DNA of 64,000 nt, taken from contig CM073591.1 in the NCBI GenBank assembly GCA_037074705.1, positions 86,532,032-86,596,031 on the forward strand. The letters run 5' to 3'. Below the pieces are notes generated by a model. That model made no database searches, was not told the DNA's origin, and saw only the letters and a list, made by a program, of their open reading frames with translations. Below are positions 12,698 through 23,999 of the stretch, piece after piece; position 1 is the first letter of the stretch; the number at the start of each line of letters is the position of its first letter. Position numbers and translations under genes: made by a program. The stretch comes from Zhengitettix transpicula. Lineage: Eukaryota > Arthropoda > Insecta > Orthoptera > Tetrigidae.

Positions 12698-13244
12698 ATT
12701 TATCAGTGTTTTTATTTAAGATGCATATCTTTAAAATGAGAACAAGAAATGCACGTGAATATTGGAAACTGGACGAAAATTGCATTAGAAACCTACTTTT
12801 TTTTCTTCATATTATAGAAGTCATTTAATTGTGTTTATGGGATTTTATATGAAAACTTATGGAAAGAATAAAAAAATATTTACTATATTACATTTGTAAT
12901 TGTTGTAAGTATAGTAACTATTGATTTAAAAAAATAATTACGGAATACGAAGAAGATTAATATGGGAACGCCAAAATCATTCCGCTTAAAAAAATTGATT
13001 TGCAGAAAAATAAATAAAATTAAACAAATAGTTTTTAATTTAAATAAAAATTAATTATTTATATTCCAAAATTACTAAATTAAGTACCACATTATTAATT
13101 TAATTTAGTGAATTTTCAAACAATGCAACCTAGCCGATAACAAATTTAAGGATAGAGGTCGAGTTGCGTTACATAAAAATAACTAAATAAATCGGGGGGT
13201 TATGGATAAATGACATCTCGGGTAACGCCGGGCACTCAGCTAAT
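12195..13244 (+). mobile_element. Helitron-like non-autonomous element (candidate)
   Basis: It begins TCTATATCTTATAAATAAAA, followed by a (TATG) run and the unit shared with 59343-59520. It ends with a short GC hairpin (CTCGG-GTAACG-CCGGG, 13217-13232), seven nt and CTAAT (13240-13244), fitting the Helitron 3' rule of hairpin plus CTRRT. No Rep/helicase is encoded. The insertion context is not a clean A/T and the second half is AT-rich, so the copy is old. It overlaps the right arm of the TTAA-bounded element. Confidence 0.5.
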
Positions 13245-13249
13245 GTACA

Positions 13250-14990
13250 ATAAAATTAACTCATTATTCTATATATTTTGAAGTTTCTCAGATTATTTAA
13301 AATATTTCAGATTGGTTGTCAAATTCTGCGGTAATTAGTTCAATGCGTCTACTATCCTAAGGAAAATCAGTAAAATCGAACAAAAAAGACGAAATAGATT
13401 TGTGTTAAAAATATATTGATTTTTCGTATTATGAAAAAACCATATTTCAAATTTTTTATAATATAAATAAACGGTTAAATAAATTTGGCACATTATGTCG
13501 TAGCCTCTTAAGTACGATTTATGTACGGAAACAAGAGCAGAAAATTAAGCCTTAACGTCGGTGACGTTATATTTAACTAAAAGTTGGAAACCCTTCGACG
13601 ATATAAAATACCACAAGAAAACCGTGTATTGGAAGCAAAACACTAAATGCTGCACATAAATAGGCTTTTTTAAACTCGTTAAACATTGTTGCTGGTCGGT
13701 TCAAATATTTCTAACTGGAAAACTTTTAGAAGCGCATTGAAATGGTTTTCGAAAAAACAGAAAGAATAATGCCATTCAATATTAAAATTAAATTTAGAAG
13801 TGAAAATAAAACCTCATAATTAAATTTTAAGGAGAAGATAAATAAATCAGTTTCTGTAATAGTTTTAAATACCTTGCATAAACCTAAAATCAGAGCTTGG
13901 AGCACGTAACGAGTTGAGATATCACGATAGCCTTATCAGCCACAAATGTCAAAAGGCTACCGAGTCAGAGGACACGTCCCATCCAAAAACTTCATTCAGC
14001 ATATCTGACAGCCTCGATTGATTGATTGACCCAGCATAATAAATTATTGAGCACGTATTCCCAATGTACATTGGCTTACAAGAGCAATACATGTGCTCGT
14101 AAAATTCGATTGAGCAAAGTATTCTTCTTTTGGGTAAGTACAGCACGAGTTTTTACCGTACAGAGGAAATATTTAGTCTAATCACGAAAATTACAATCTC
14201 CTATTTGTGACTGATATTTGAGTCATTACTTTTCAAGTTACTTAACAAACAAAAGTTTGAGATATTGGGAATAGGGTCTCTTAGTGAATTGATAACGCAT
14301 TGCAATTGTTCAATTAACTCAGTAAAAAGCAAGAAGTAAAACGCATTTCTCTCTCATTCATTACAGATTATAATATAAACATTTTTATAAGAAAGGCAAA
14401 GGATGTCGAGTAAGCGCATATATAATATCTAAGTATTTATTCGTAGAAAATAATAAGAAAATATTTTGTTTTAATATTTTATTTTATTACGTAAACGAAT
14501 ATAGGTCATAATGGTGGTATTGGGTTAATTCCGCCGTTTTTTAAAATAGACGTAAGAACGTTCAAACACGGAAGCGTCCAAATATAATGACAGAAACTTG
14601 TAATGTTTAATTTTGACACTGCACTAGAAGCCCCACAGTTGGTAGTAAATTTGATAGCGTTATCAACACTTGAATAAACTCTCCCTCTAAGAAATTGACT
14701 ATTTTAACAGGTAATTAAGTAATTGTCTCGGTGGAAATTTGGTTTAATATAATTTACATTTAATAGTTTTAATCAAATAGGCTTTACAATAAAATTATTC
14801 CGAACTTTTAACTTTACTACATTTATGAAATTTTCTCAGGGTTCTTTGAGACTGAGAACTCAGGGTAGCATTTTTTAAGGGGCTCGCCATAGGGAAAAAT
14901 TATATATTACTAATTCAAATTTTTCGTTGGAATACAAAACAAACCAAGCCAGAGTAACATCGAAGGAAATGTAATTAATTTCAATAAAAG
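13250..14990. other. Non-coding AT-rich DNA
   Basis: No gene or recognisable element seen between the Helitron-like end and Rep-A copy A. Confidence 0.55.
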
Positions 14991-14997
14991 GTGAATG

Positions 14998-15600
14998 GTA
15001 TGAGTGCTACCCTTCCGCATCCCCCCTTTCAAATCCCTTCCTATGCTATTAAAGGGGAGTTGCCCAACGTGTATTACCCTAAAAAAAATACAGATTTGGG
15101 ATCCGAACCTTTCCTGGCAGCTCTGGCGGAGGCTACCTTTGGGGATGCCTTCACATCTCTCTGGTTTTTTTGAACTAAGGTTCCCACATGCCGAGTCACC
15201 TCGGCCTGTTTTGAAAGGTGTATGTTCCGGGGTCGCAGACCTTGGGCATACGGTAAGAGTTGTCCGCTATTCCTATTTAAATAGTCGGCCAGCTGCCTTC
15301 TAAACCGGTCAAGGCACGGCGAGAGAAAAACTGCGACCCCATAGATAACCCCTCTCCCGCCATCGGAAGGGCGTGGGAAGGGTACCAAATGCCCGCCCTA
15401 CCTGGTGCAGGTTTTACTAGGGTTTTCCCTGCATCACTTTTAGGCGAATTGCCGGGTAGGATCCTTAAACCATAACCCGGGGGCCCTAGTTAACCCTTGG
15501 CTACCTTCCTCTACCCTTCCGTATCCCCCTTTCAAATCCCTTCCTATGCTATTAAATGGGAGTTGCCACCATGTGGATTACCCTCATGTAGCCTGGTACC
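14998..15600 (-). repeat. Rep-A copy A, with head-to-tail partial second unit
   Basis: Unnamed repeat. A ~70-bp block (CTACCCTTCCG then TTTCAAATCCCTTCCTATGC then GGGAGTTGCC) occurs at about 15007-15065 and again at 15515-15572 in the same direction, separated by the body of the element. After both blocks an A-run and ACAGATTTG follow. This is what a tandem dimer with a truncated first unit would look like. No reading frame is kept among copies. Confidence 0.7.
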
Positions 15601-15959
15601 CGAAAAAAAAAATTACAGATTTGAAAGTTCTACTCCATGCTTAATCCCGTTGATTTCCCGTATCCATCAAAAACTAGAGTTTTAAAATATTTGCGCCGTC
15701 TTCTGTCCTCACCATTTCTTAGATTTTTCCTAAAGGTTGGGCTAATTCTTCTCAATCGCAGTTCTTTGGGTCAGTATTTGTGGGACACATTTCACCCCTC
15801 TCCGCGCTCCATATTTTGGATATTCCCGTCTCCTCCTACAGCAACGGAATTCCCCAGTATAACGTTTATGGCCCTTGTCAATCAATCCTCTTAATCTACT
15901 AAGAGTTACCTTTATTCTACCGATACAGTGTTTTATTTTTCAGATTGACTGATGATAAC

Positions 15960-16945
15960 CGTGTATCTGAAGGTCAAACAAAGAATTTTTGGCAAAAGGA
16001 GTTTGTGTACCTAAGGAAATCCACAGGTGCTTGAAGAAAGTGTATGGGAACGCTGTAATGTACATCAGCAATGTGCGGCATTGGGTGAAGAAGTTAGGTA
16101 ACGGAAAAACGGACATTTCAGGTAAACTGTGCAACGTTCGGCCGACAACATGTCACAGACGAATATCGCGGACGTGTTGATGAACTGAATCGAGGAGACA
16201 AACACGTTAGTTTTCACGGTGTTGTTGCTGCATAGAACGTGTCATATCGCTCTGGCCAAGGAATAATTGCTGACTTGGGATATCACAAAGTGTGTGCTAT
16301 GTGGATTCCCAAACAATTGGTTATCGATAACCGGAGTAGGCGAGTGAAAGTATGTGAAGAGTTTTTGGGCGCATTTGAAGTCGCTGGAGATGAGACCTGG
16401 GCGTACCTCTATGACAGAGAGTAAAGTGCAATCCAAGGAATGGCAGCACAGTGGTTGTCCACGGCCAAACAATTCAAGACTGGCAGATCAACAGAGAAGG
16501 ATGTACTTTGAGACACGCAGGGTGTTATTATTGTTGATTATCTACAGCATATAGTCACAAACAACAGCGAAACCTATATAAAACACACTTAAGAAACTTA
16601 AGGAGGCAATAATAAAGAAGAGATAACTTAAAGACGTGCCATGCCATCAAGCATCATCACGATAATGCACGCCCTCTCACGTATTTTTTCACATCCCAAG
16701 CGATTGCGATTGCTGTTCAGTGATGCAGCATGCACCCTACAGCCCTGACTTCTCTCTGTTTGGCTTATGGCTGTATTTTCAGTGGGGGTGCGTGCCTTCC
16801 GACCCTTTCCAGAGATTATTGATCCAACTTATTGATATCATTGAACATGCGCAAAATCATATCTAACTCCCAACCATTGCACTTCTTGGAAATATTTTAG
16901 GATGAATATGGCTAACTAAGGCACAGAGCTACCAGATATATTAAA
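15960..16945 (+). pseudogene. mariner-type transposase relic
   Basis: Translated pieces in shifting frames match mariner transposase in order: PKEIHRCLKKVYGNAVM, SNVRHWVKKLGNGKTDIS (helix-turn-helix region, 16010-16120); SYRSGQGIIADLGYHKVC; GDETWAYLYD with the first catalytic Asp (16385-16420); SETYIKHT (16568-16592); a HHDNARP-like block with the second Asp (about 16655-16675); and APYSPDFSLFGLWLYF with the third Asp region (16730-16780). Several frameshifts and stops break it. I could not define terminal inverted repeats. A cut-and-paste DNA transposon fossil, no longer coding. Confidence 0.85.
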
Positions 16946-16949
16946 CTTT

Positions 16950-19140
16950 TTTAAAAACTAGTGACCGCCTTCGGGTTATATTATCCATTTTCAAACATCA
17001 ACAGCAAACAATCAGATTAACCGAATGCGGACTAGAGATGAGTCGGAGCCCCTCCATGAATGGAGTAGCTCTGCGACTCGCTCCTTGCGAAGAGTCATTC
17101 ACTGCGAGAACGTATAGTATATATTTTGTGGATAATAGGCGCTTATATATAAAACCAACAAGATTATAACGAAACTTATGGATAAATTGTGTGAAAATGT
17201 TATTATGTTTATTAAGTATTGCATTCGTTTTATCTTTTCTTATTAATTATTTACTGAACTACGTCGATTATTTTAATGGTCGTTTAATTGATATCCAACT
17301 CAAATATTATTTCCAATAAATCAATGGATGGAGCACACAGACTAAGTAAGGAGTGAAAGGCAATTTACTGCATCAAAAGACTATTAATATGTCAGTAACC
17401 GATACATTGTGATACAATCGTATGTCTCCTGCATTTGAGAGAGCTGAGAGCAGTTTAATTGTATGGCTTCTAACATCGGAGCTGGACTCACTTTCGCTCC
17501 TGAGCGAGTTGAGAGCCGACGCAAAGAATTTCAGGGGATGTCGTTCTGAGCGGAGTGCTGCTGATAGTCGCTTTATTCTTTACGTGTTTGAAGCGAAAAT
17601 TGTGAAAACAATTATTAGTTCTTTTTGTAAAACCGGAGAATGAGGAATTTAATTTTCCTGTAGCAAGTTTCTTAAATCGGAAGATGGATATGTCGTATAT
17701 AAAAATTAAAATGGAAAGAATTACAAAGAAAAATTGTGAGGAAATATTGCATAAGGTAAAAAATAAAATGTGGACAATGGTGCCGTGTAACGCGACTTGA
17801 GAACACTTGTTTTTATTAATTCGAAAAGTCAAAAAAGAGGATCTTAAAAGTTGGAGAAACATTATTTGCATCGCCCCAGGGAGAGATTATGTAGAATAGA
17901 AGATTATGTCTATAGTAATTGGAATCATTCCTTTTGGCATATTGGTTTAAATATATCGGTCGAGAATTGAATTATTCTATTTCAAGCGTAAGAGGTTTTT
18001 AGTTGACATCTGTGGGAGATGTAACGATAATTAAATATTTTTTGAGTGTGCTCATTAAAATAGCAGAAGTGTCATTTCGAATCTGGAACGGTTTTAGTAG
18101 TCACACAGTACTGTAGTAAACGTCGACCTTTTGAAGAATATAAGTAGATTAAGTAGGTTTGTATGATGCTGTACACTTTACTTTATTTAATAAAAACAAC
18201 GTGTCTTCTTGTTTGAAAGGCGTGAGCATATTTCTGTATGTGATGAACAGAGTACGAATAGAGTGTTACGGTTTCATGCTAATTTACGTGTCCGGGGTTG
18301 CGCAGTTTGCGGCTAACATTATATCTGTGTTCTGTCCATTAGCAAGGTAGAACGTGCATGAATATGCATGGCATTAGCAAGTGACGCTTCTGCCAAGCCT
18401 CTGTGCCTACACCAATCTCAGCTGGAATACTATTCCCATAGCAGCAGGGGTACTGCCAAGGCTCCTTTAGCACGTTCTTCCTCAACGGCTTGTATCAAAC
18501 ACGGAAGAGTATTAACAGCAGAGCAAACTTAAATGTTACTTAAGTAATAAAAGTTTAATATCGTATTACTGTCCTTTAATTTCACTATAACGACATACTT
18601 TACTTTGATTATTTTTGTCAGCATTAACGATGCAAAGAAACAAGTCAAAACTGAGACGATGAAGAGAAATTGTAAGCCTAAGTTGGATATTTAAGAATGT
18701 TTACTCCTCTGTTATATTTTCAAAAGGCGAATAGGTAGTTAATCGTGAGATAACATCAGAGTTCAGTGATGTGAAATATAATTAAGAAATGAGGCTCAGA
18801 CAACAACAAAAAATATAGCGGCGATTTTTTATTCAACGAGATGCGCAATTATAAATAGTCCCGATTATTATAAAATTACTCCTTAATTAAACAAAATTGT
18901 TATATATGTTAAGGCAGGCATGCACAATCAATTTAAATTATGTAAATACCATATAAAAATTTCACTTTGAAACTTTCTTAATTTCAGAAATCTTTAGTTA
19001 TAGTTTCAAACAATCAGATATTAGCATAAATCCTCTTATTTAGTAATAGTCATTAATTCCATGTATAACCATTCATTTCTCCACAAATAGGCTATGGTAG
19101 TCAAATTACCTCATCTGTGGTATCATAATTTACAAAATTG
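16950..19140. other. Unassigned intergenic DNA
   Basis: TAGAGATGAGTCGGAGC at 17033 is reminiscent of an hAT transposon end, but no opposite end was found. Otherwise nothing supported. Confidence 0.45.
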
Positions 19141-19149
19141 TTAATATCC

Positions 19150-19760
19150 TTCAATTAAATTCTTATATTTTAAATTGTATTTATAAATATATCAAAAATT
19201 AGATTCATTAAAATTAAGAAATAAATTAACAATTAACCAGTTAAAACACCTAATAATAAATATATTTTTATAATTATACCCTTTTTTGAAAACATTCAAT
19301 ATAAACTTTTTGACTTGTTTGGTAAATAAATGCTGTTTGTACAACATCCAATATTCGAAACAGTCAAAAATATTAAAGACAAAATTAAAATTTTTTGATA
19401 AATAATTTCATATACAAAATTAATTGTTCACATTACAATGCGTGTTCTATCAGCCAAACGAAACGCTCTTAAAAAACTCGAATATATGAATAAAATAACA
19501 ATTTTAAATTTAATGTTCAAAATTATTAAGTTGTGTCCAAAAAAAATTATTTAAATAACCATTATTTTAAATTGAAAAATTCAAACGCTTTTGAAGAATG
19601 TAAATATTTGTTAAGATTGATGAGTAAATTAGATTTAATTATTCGGCTATTAATGTGAAAACTGATACAAATAATTTAAATAAAATTTATGATTCCTGCT
19701 TTTGTAAACTATTTTTACATTTAATGTAAAAGAATTCCACCGTTCTAAATTTCAAGTATC
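19150..19760 (+). repeat. Dispersed repeat, member of a pair with 3640-4280
   Basis: Same order of blocks as the copy at 3640, including TTTTTGACTTGTTTGG, ACAAAATTAATTGTTCACAT, AAGTTGTGTCCAAA and GAAGAATGTAAATATTTGTT. Confidence 0.6.
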
Positions 19761-19769
19761 AACAATACA

Positions 19770-22700
19770 CGTTATGTATCTAAAAGACATTTTGTGGATT
19801 AAGCACACAATTAGAAATTTTCTTATGAGGAATGATATGTCGTGCCAATTTTTATTATATTATAATTTTTTAGTTTATTAAAATATATTTCTGACAAATT
19901 TGGCTGGTTTATTCATTCATGATTCAATTAATTCGGATAAATATAACTATTATTCTGATGTTTAACTGAAAGGCATGAAGATGAAGTCATGGATGAGACT
20001 TCTAACAGCTCAATTGAGATTTATTTAGACTCGATACATCTCATAAGGCTTCTTATGACTCAAAAATAAATTGATTGGGAGGTAATTATGTGAAAATATG
20101 AATGACAGTTACTCAGTTAAATCGACGTAAAATATAAAATTCAGGGTTTTGACTTGAAATATTAACTATACATTTAAACAGGTACCTAAACCACCGAAAC
20201 GTTGTCGGGGACTTGACCACCAATACGGGTTCAAAACTTTATACCAGGATCCGACTACAGGATCCCAACGATATCATAATGAACCATTATAAATGTCGAT
20301 TGTCTCAATAACCCGTCAACCTCTAAGTTTAATGTTGCTACAGAGTAAAATATCAGCGAATTCATGCAATATACTTTTAGTCGAGCAAATAAATTAGTAT
20401 CTATTAAAAAAATTTCTTGCTGATTTACTTTTTCAGATATTTTTTGTAAAACCCCTCTCTCTTCCGCCCACATACCTTCTCATGTCTGTCTCAGTCTATG
20501 TAAGACAGTCTTTTCGTGGTAATGGAAGTCCTCTCAAGTTTAAATTATCATATACACTCAACTTATTTGGATTATAAAACTAAGATACAAACATGCAGAT
20601 AATACTAACGATTTCGATTAAAGATACCTCGCCCGTTGAGAAATTAAGAGTGCATAATAATTAAAAATTATTAATATGGTCAAGTATGATGTCAGCGCTT
20701 ATTGTCCGTAACTTATGTGAATTCACATTAACAGTTACATGTGCATCTGTAATCTTCATTAATTTGAATACATCCGCCGGAGTTTGTGAACAATTGCGGC
20801 CAACCTCAGAGACAAACAGAACGAAGGAGCCATACAGTTCCGTCTGTTACGCTGCAATCAGGAGTATAAGGTGCTATGATAATTTGGTTATTAGATTACC
20901 TAGGAGTTCTGGGTACGCTAACTGCAATATTAAAGCAGGAGCTGTGGTATTACAAGCTACCTACCTGGGAATTGGCGAGAGGGATGGGCTCCCCTCTCTT
21001 CCAGCTCAAGGCAGGCCATGGGATTTGTAGGAAATATGAAATGAAATTAGAATCAGACCAGAGATGCAAATTATATCCCAATTCAAAGACCAGTAACGCT
21101 TATTATACAAGCACTACGTATGAATTTACACACTATGTAACGTTAAAATTTATTCAGGGATAATACGTAATAATAATAATAATAATAAGCTAAATTATAA
21201 CGTTTAAATTTATTTTTAACTGGATGGGTAGGGAGTTTATCCGAATAAGTTAAATTTTTCCCTATTAACAATCTATATAAATAATTTCGTAATGAATTTT
21301 TTTTAAAAAAAAGAACAAAAACAAATAAAATATTATAGTTCAAATACAAAAATTACAAATAAAAGTCCACAACATTAAATATAGAAAGTTTATTTCCTTT
21401 TCTACTTTAATGTCTAGCTAAAGGTCTTATTACTGGGGTCATACAACAAGACAGAAATATCCTCTACTTTTATTACTCGGAGAATAAAACATCTTCCTAG
21501 CTAACAACAAAACATACACGAAGAATCTGAATTTTACTAAGATGGGAAATGCACAAGGAACTCACAGCATTAAAGTTATTCCACGTTAAAAACGTATGAT
21601 AAGACAAATACAATACCACTATCCATTGTGAACACCGCTCCGGAATAACACCATGTCCATGGGTGGAAGCCAGATCTCTGTCAGTTCTAATAGGATACGA
21701 GTCCAGATCTCAGCACTTCCTAGCGCCGAATTATAGTAAATTTTATGTTCAGATTGAAAAACTCAGAATCTAACTGTTCTAGTCTGCCCGACTCTTTCCT
21801 CCTCCTTTTCGCTCGTTTCTTGCTCCTTTTTCCGACTTTTGCAAACTTTACCAGGTTATTCAAAACTTTTGAAGTTCCTTATTCCGCTCCCTTGGCAATC
21901 TTCTCTTCAATTTTGGGGTCAGTCTAGTAAATATTATGATCAGCATGTTATAAATATTAAAAATCTTCGTCACACTCTGGGTTCTCCTTTCCCTGACAGG
22001 TGTTAGCTTCGAGGATTTTCCTAACGATTTCCCTCACTTGACTGGGATATACTTTCTCTATTATGTTGGAATATGTTTACCGATTTATTGCTTTCAGTAC
22101 TTTCATTGTGATTAAAATAGGCACTCGGGGTTTTATGTGTTGAGGGAGGCGCTGATGCCACACTACACGTGGTCGCAATAGGATTTTGTGTATAGGTTAC
22201 TGAAAACAGTAGAATACAGCTCGATGGTTTGGCAACGCTGCTTCTCCCGTAAATCATTTTAAGCGTTCTGATTAGTGGATTACCCTCTCGCGGTAAATAA
22301 CAGACAAGTGTCATCTAGTTTTAATCGATCTACAGTACTCTTGTGGCTTTTCGATAGCCAATGCCGGGATTCACCAGTAGTAAATCAGAGCCATTTCGTC
22401 GTAAAAGATGGTTTCGTTGTGTTTCAGGAGACAGGGAGTTTATAATCCAGTCTCCCAGTCGCCATCTGAAAAATAGCAGACAATGAGCTGACTTAGCTGG
22501 CAAACTTGGTGAGAATGATTGATCCGATATGTAGAAAGATATGGAGAAGTGCATATTTAGTTCCGAAGGACAAATGTGACTTATTTCCTACAGAGGGAGA
22601 AGGAAATAAGTAAAACTTTGAGATGAGAAATTAAACCGACGGAGTTTTAAAAAAAAGTCCTGCAGAAAGCCAGAGGGCATTTATAGAGTTTTTAGACATG

Positions 22701-23900
22701 TTGGTGAAGAGTTTTTGAAGAGAAGACAGTCGAAGCGTCTGAGAGAGCAGTTTCGTGAATAGAAGTTGAGAGTTTTTGTGAGGACGCGTTTTGTGGAGAA
22801 GGAAGTTGATATATAGACAGTGTTGGAGTTTAAATGTCGGGTAGGAAGACTGGAAATTTCGAAGTTCACCTACGCGGCAGATGTGTAACTTCCAGGCTTG
22901 CTTTCGGAGAACAACCCCGGGCGCTCCACTACTGTGTGAGGAGATAACGAATGTACTTTCGATCTAAATTATTTTAAAATAGGCACTTTTCTATAACAGC
23001 CTATAAACATCTAATGTTTAAAGTGTTCTTGTATGTTACAACACTTAAAATAAGTTTTACTTTCAACCCTAAACGTGTACTTGTTTTTTAAAAATTGTTA
23101 AATGTAAATTGAATTTAGCCCGTGGTTCAGAGATGTAATCATTAAATTGTGGCGAGGATGGAAAACGCGAAGCTTCGTGCGGTTATTAATGTCTCGGCAG
23201 AATACGCGCAATGTTGAACAATTGGCTGCGGAGCTCGGTATAATTATAGATGCTGCGGTGTTGCAGTATCCAGGCGTAATTATTTCATGTGCAACTGCTG
23301 TCTCTAAGTGGATTAAAACAAGTAGGAAACAGAAGCAAATTAAAACATTAAACTTTCATTTAATTTTCCTTAATTATTTTTCAAATTTTTTCAAACCATC
23401 TTCATTGAAGTTGCGAGTAATTACAGAGAGATTATCCGATTCCAGTATAGAATTGAATGATTACGTTGCTCCATTCATAAATATAATAATTGAGTAAGAG
23501 AAAAACTTTCAAATACAAACCGAACATTTCAGTAACGCATCGGATTAGAAATGCTATCTTAATACATCAATAAACATTAACCATATGCATTTGAAAAACG
23601 CGGTGTTTAATAACATTTTAGAATCTTGGAAGCCGATAAACGATTAAGTGCATTGTAACACTATGCAAGTAATGAGATGGGCAATGTCGTAATTTTTCCA
23701 AATATATTAAGGTAATTAATTATAGTCCTAAAAATGAAAATTAATAACTTAAAGTCATAGTAGCACCAAAATATGGCCACTATTAAAAATTATAGTTCAT
23801 ATATCCTATAGATCCTTTATCAACGCAAAGACCATTTAAAAATATTATAAATAATATGTTCTCCAGATTTCAAAAATAAATTTATGGGAACTTATTTTTC
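19770..23900. other. Unassigned intergenic DNA
   Basis: Frames at 20686-21030 and 23147-23497 are the longest but show no family features or splice context. A purine-rich stretch spans 22560-22870. Confidence 0.45.
21166..21188. repeat. (AAT)n microsatellite
   Basis: About seven AAT/TAA repeats. Confidence 0.85.
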
Positions 23901-23904
23901 ACGC

Positions 23905-23985
23905 ATACATTCATGCCCTCACTGGGATTCTAATCCAGGGCCTTTGTGATGGGAGCCAGTCACGCTGACCCCTACACCATAGGAT
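23905..23985 (-). repeat. tRNA-derived SINE fragment
   Basis: Minus strand has TGGTGTAGGGGTCAGCG (23978-23962) as an A-box-like head and GGATTAGAATCC (23936-23925) as a B-box-like block, then CAGTGAGGGCATGAATG. The spacing is tRNA-like but no acceptor stem closes, so it is a SINE relic rather than a tRNA gene. Confidence 0.55.
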
Positions 23986-23999
23986 GTCAATTTTAATTT

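Noticed and set aside
17033..17530. hAT-type transposon
   Set aside because: Only one TAGAGATG-like end; no opposite end, target duplication or transposase.
20686..21030. 114-codon frame
   Set aside because: No recognised motif, overlaps another frame of equal quality, no splice context.
23147..23497. 116-codon frame starting in moderately GC-rich sequence
   Set aside because: The first half looks protein-like but no family was recognised and the second half is AT-rich low complexity.
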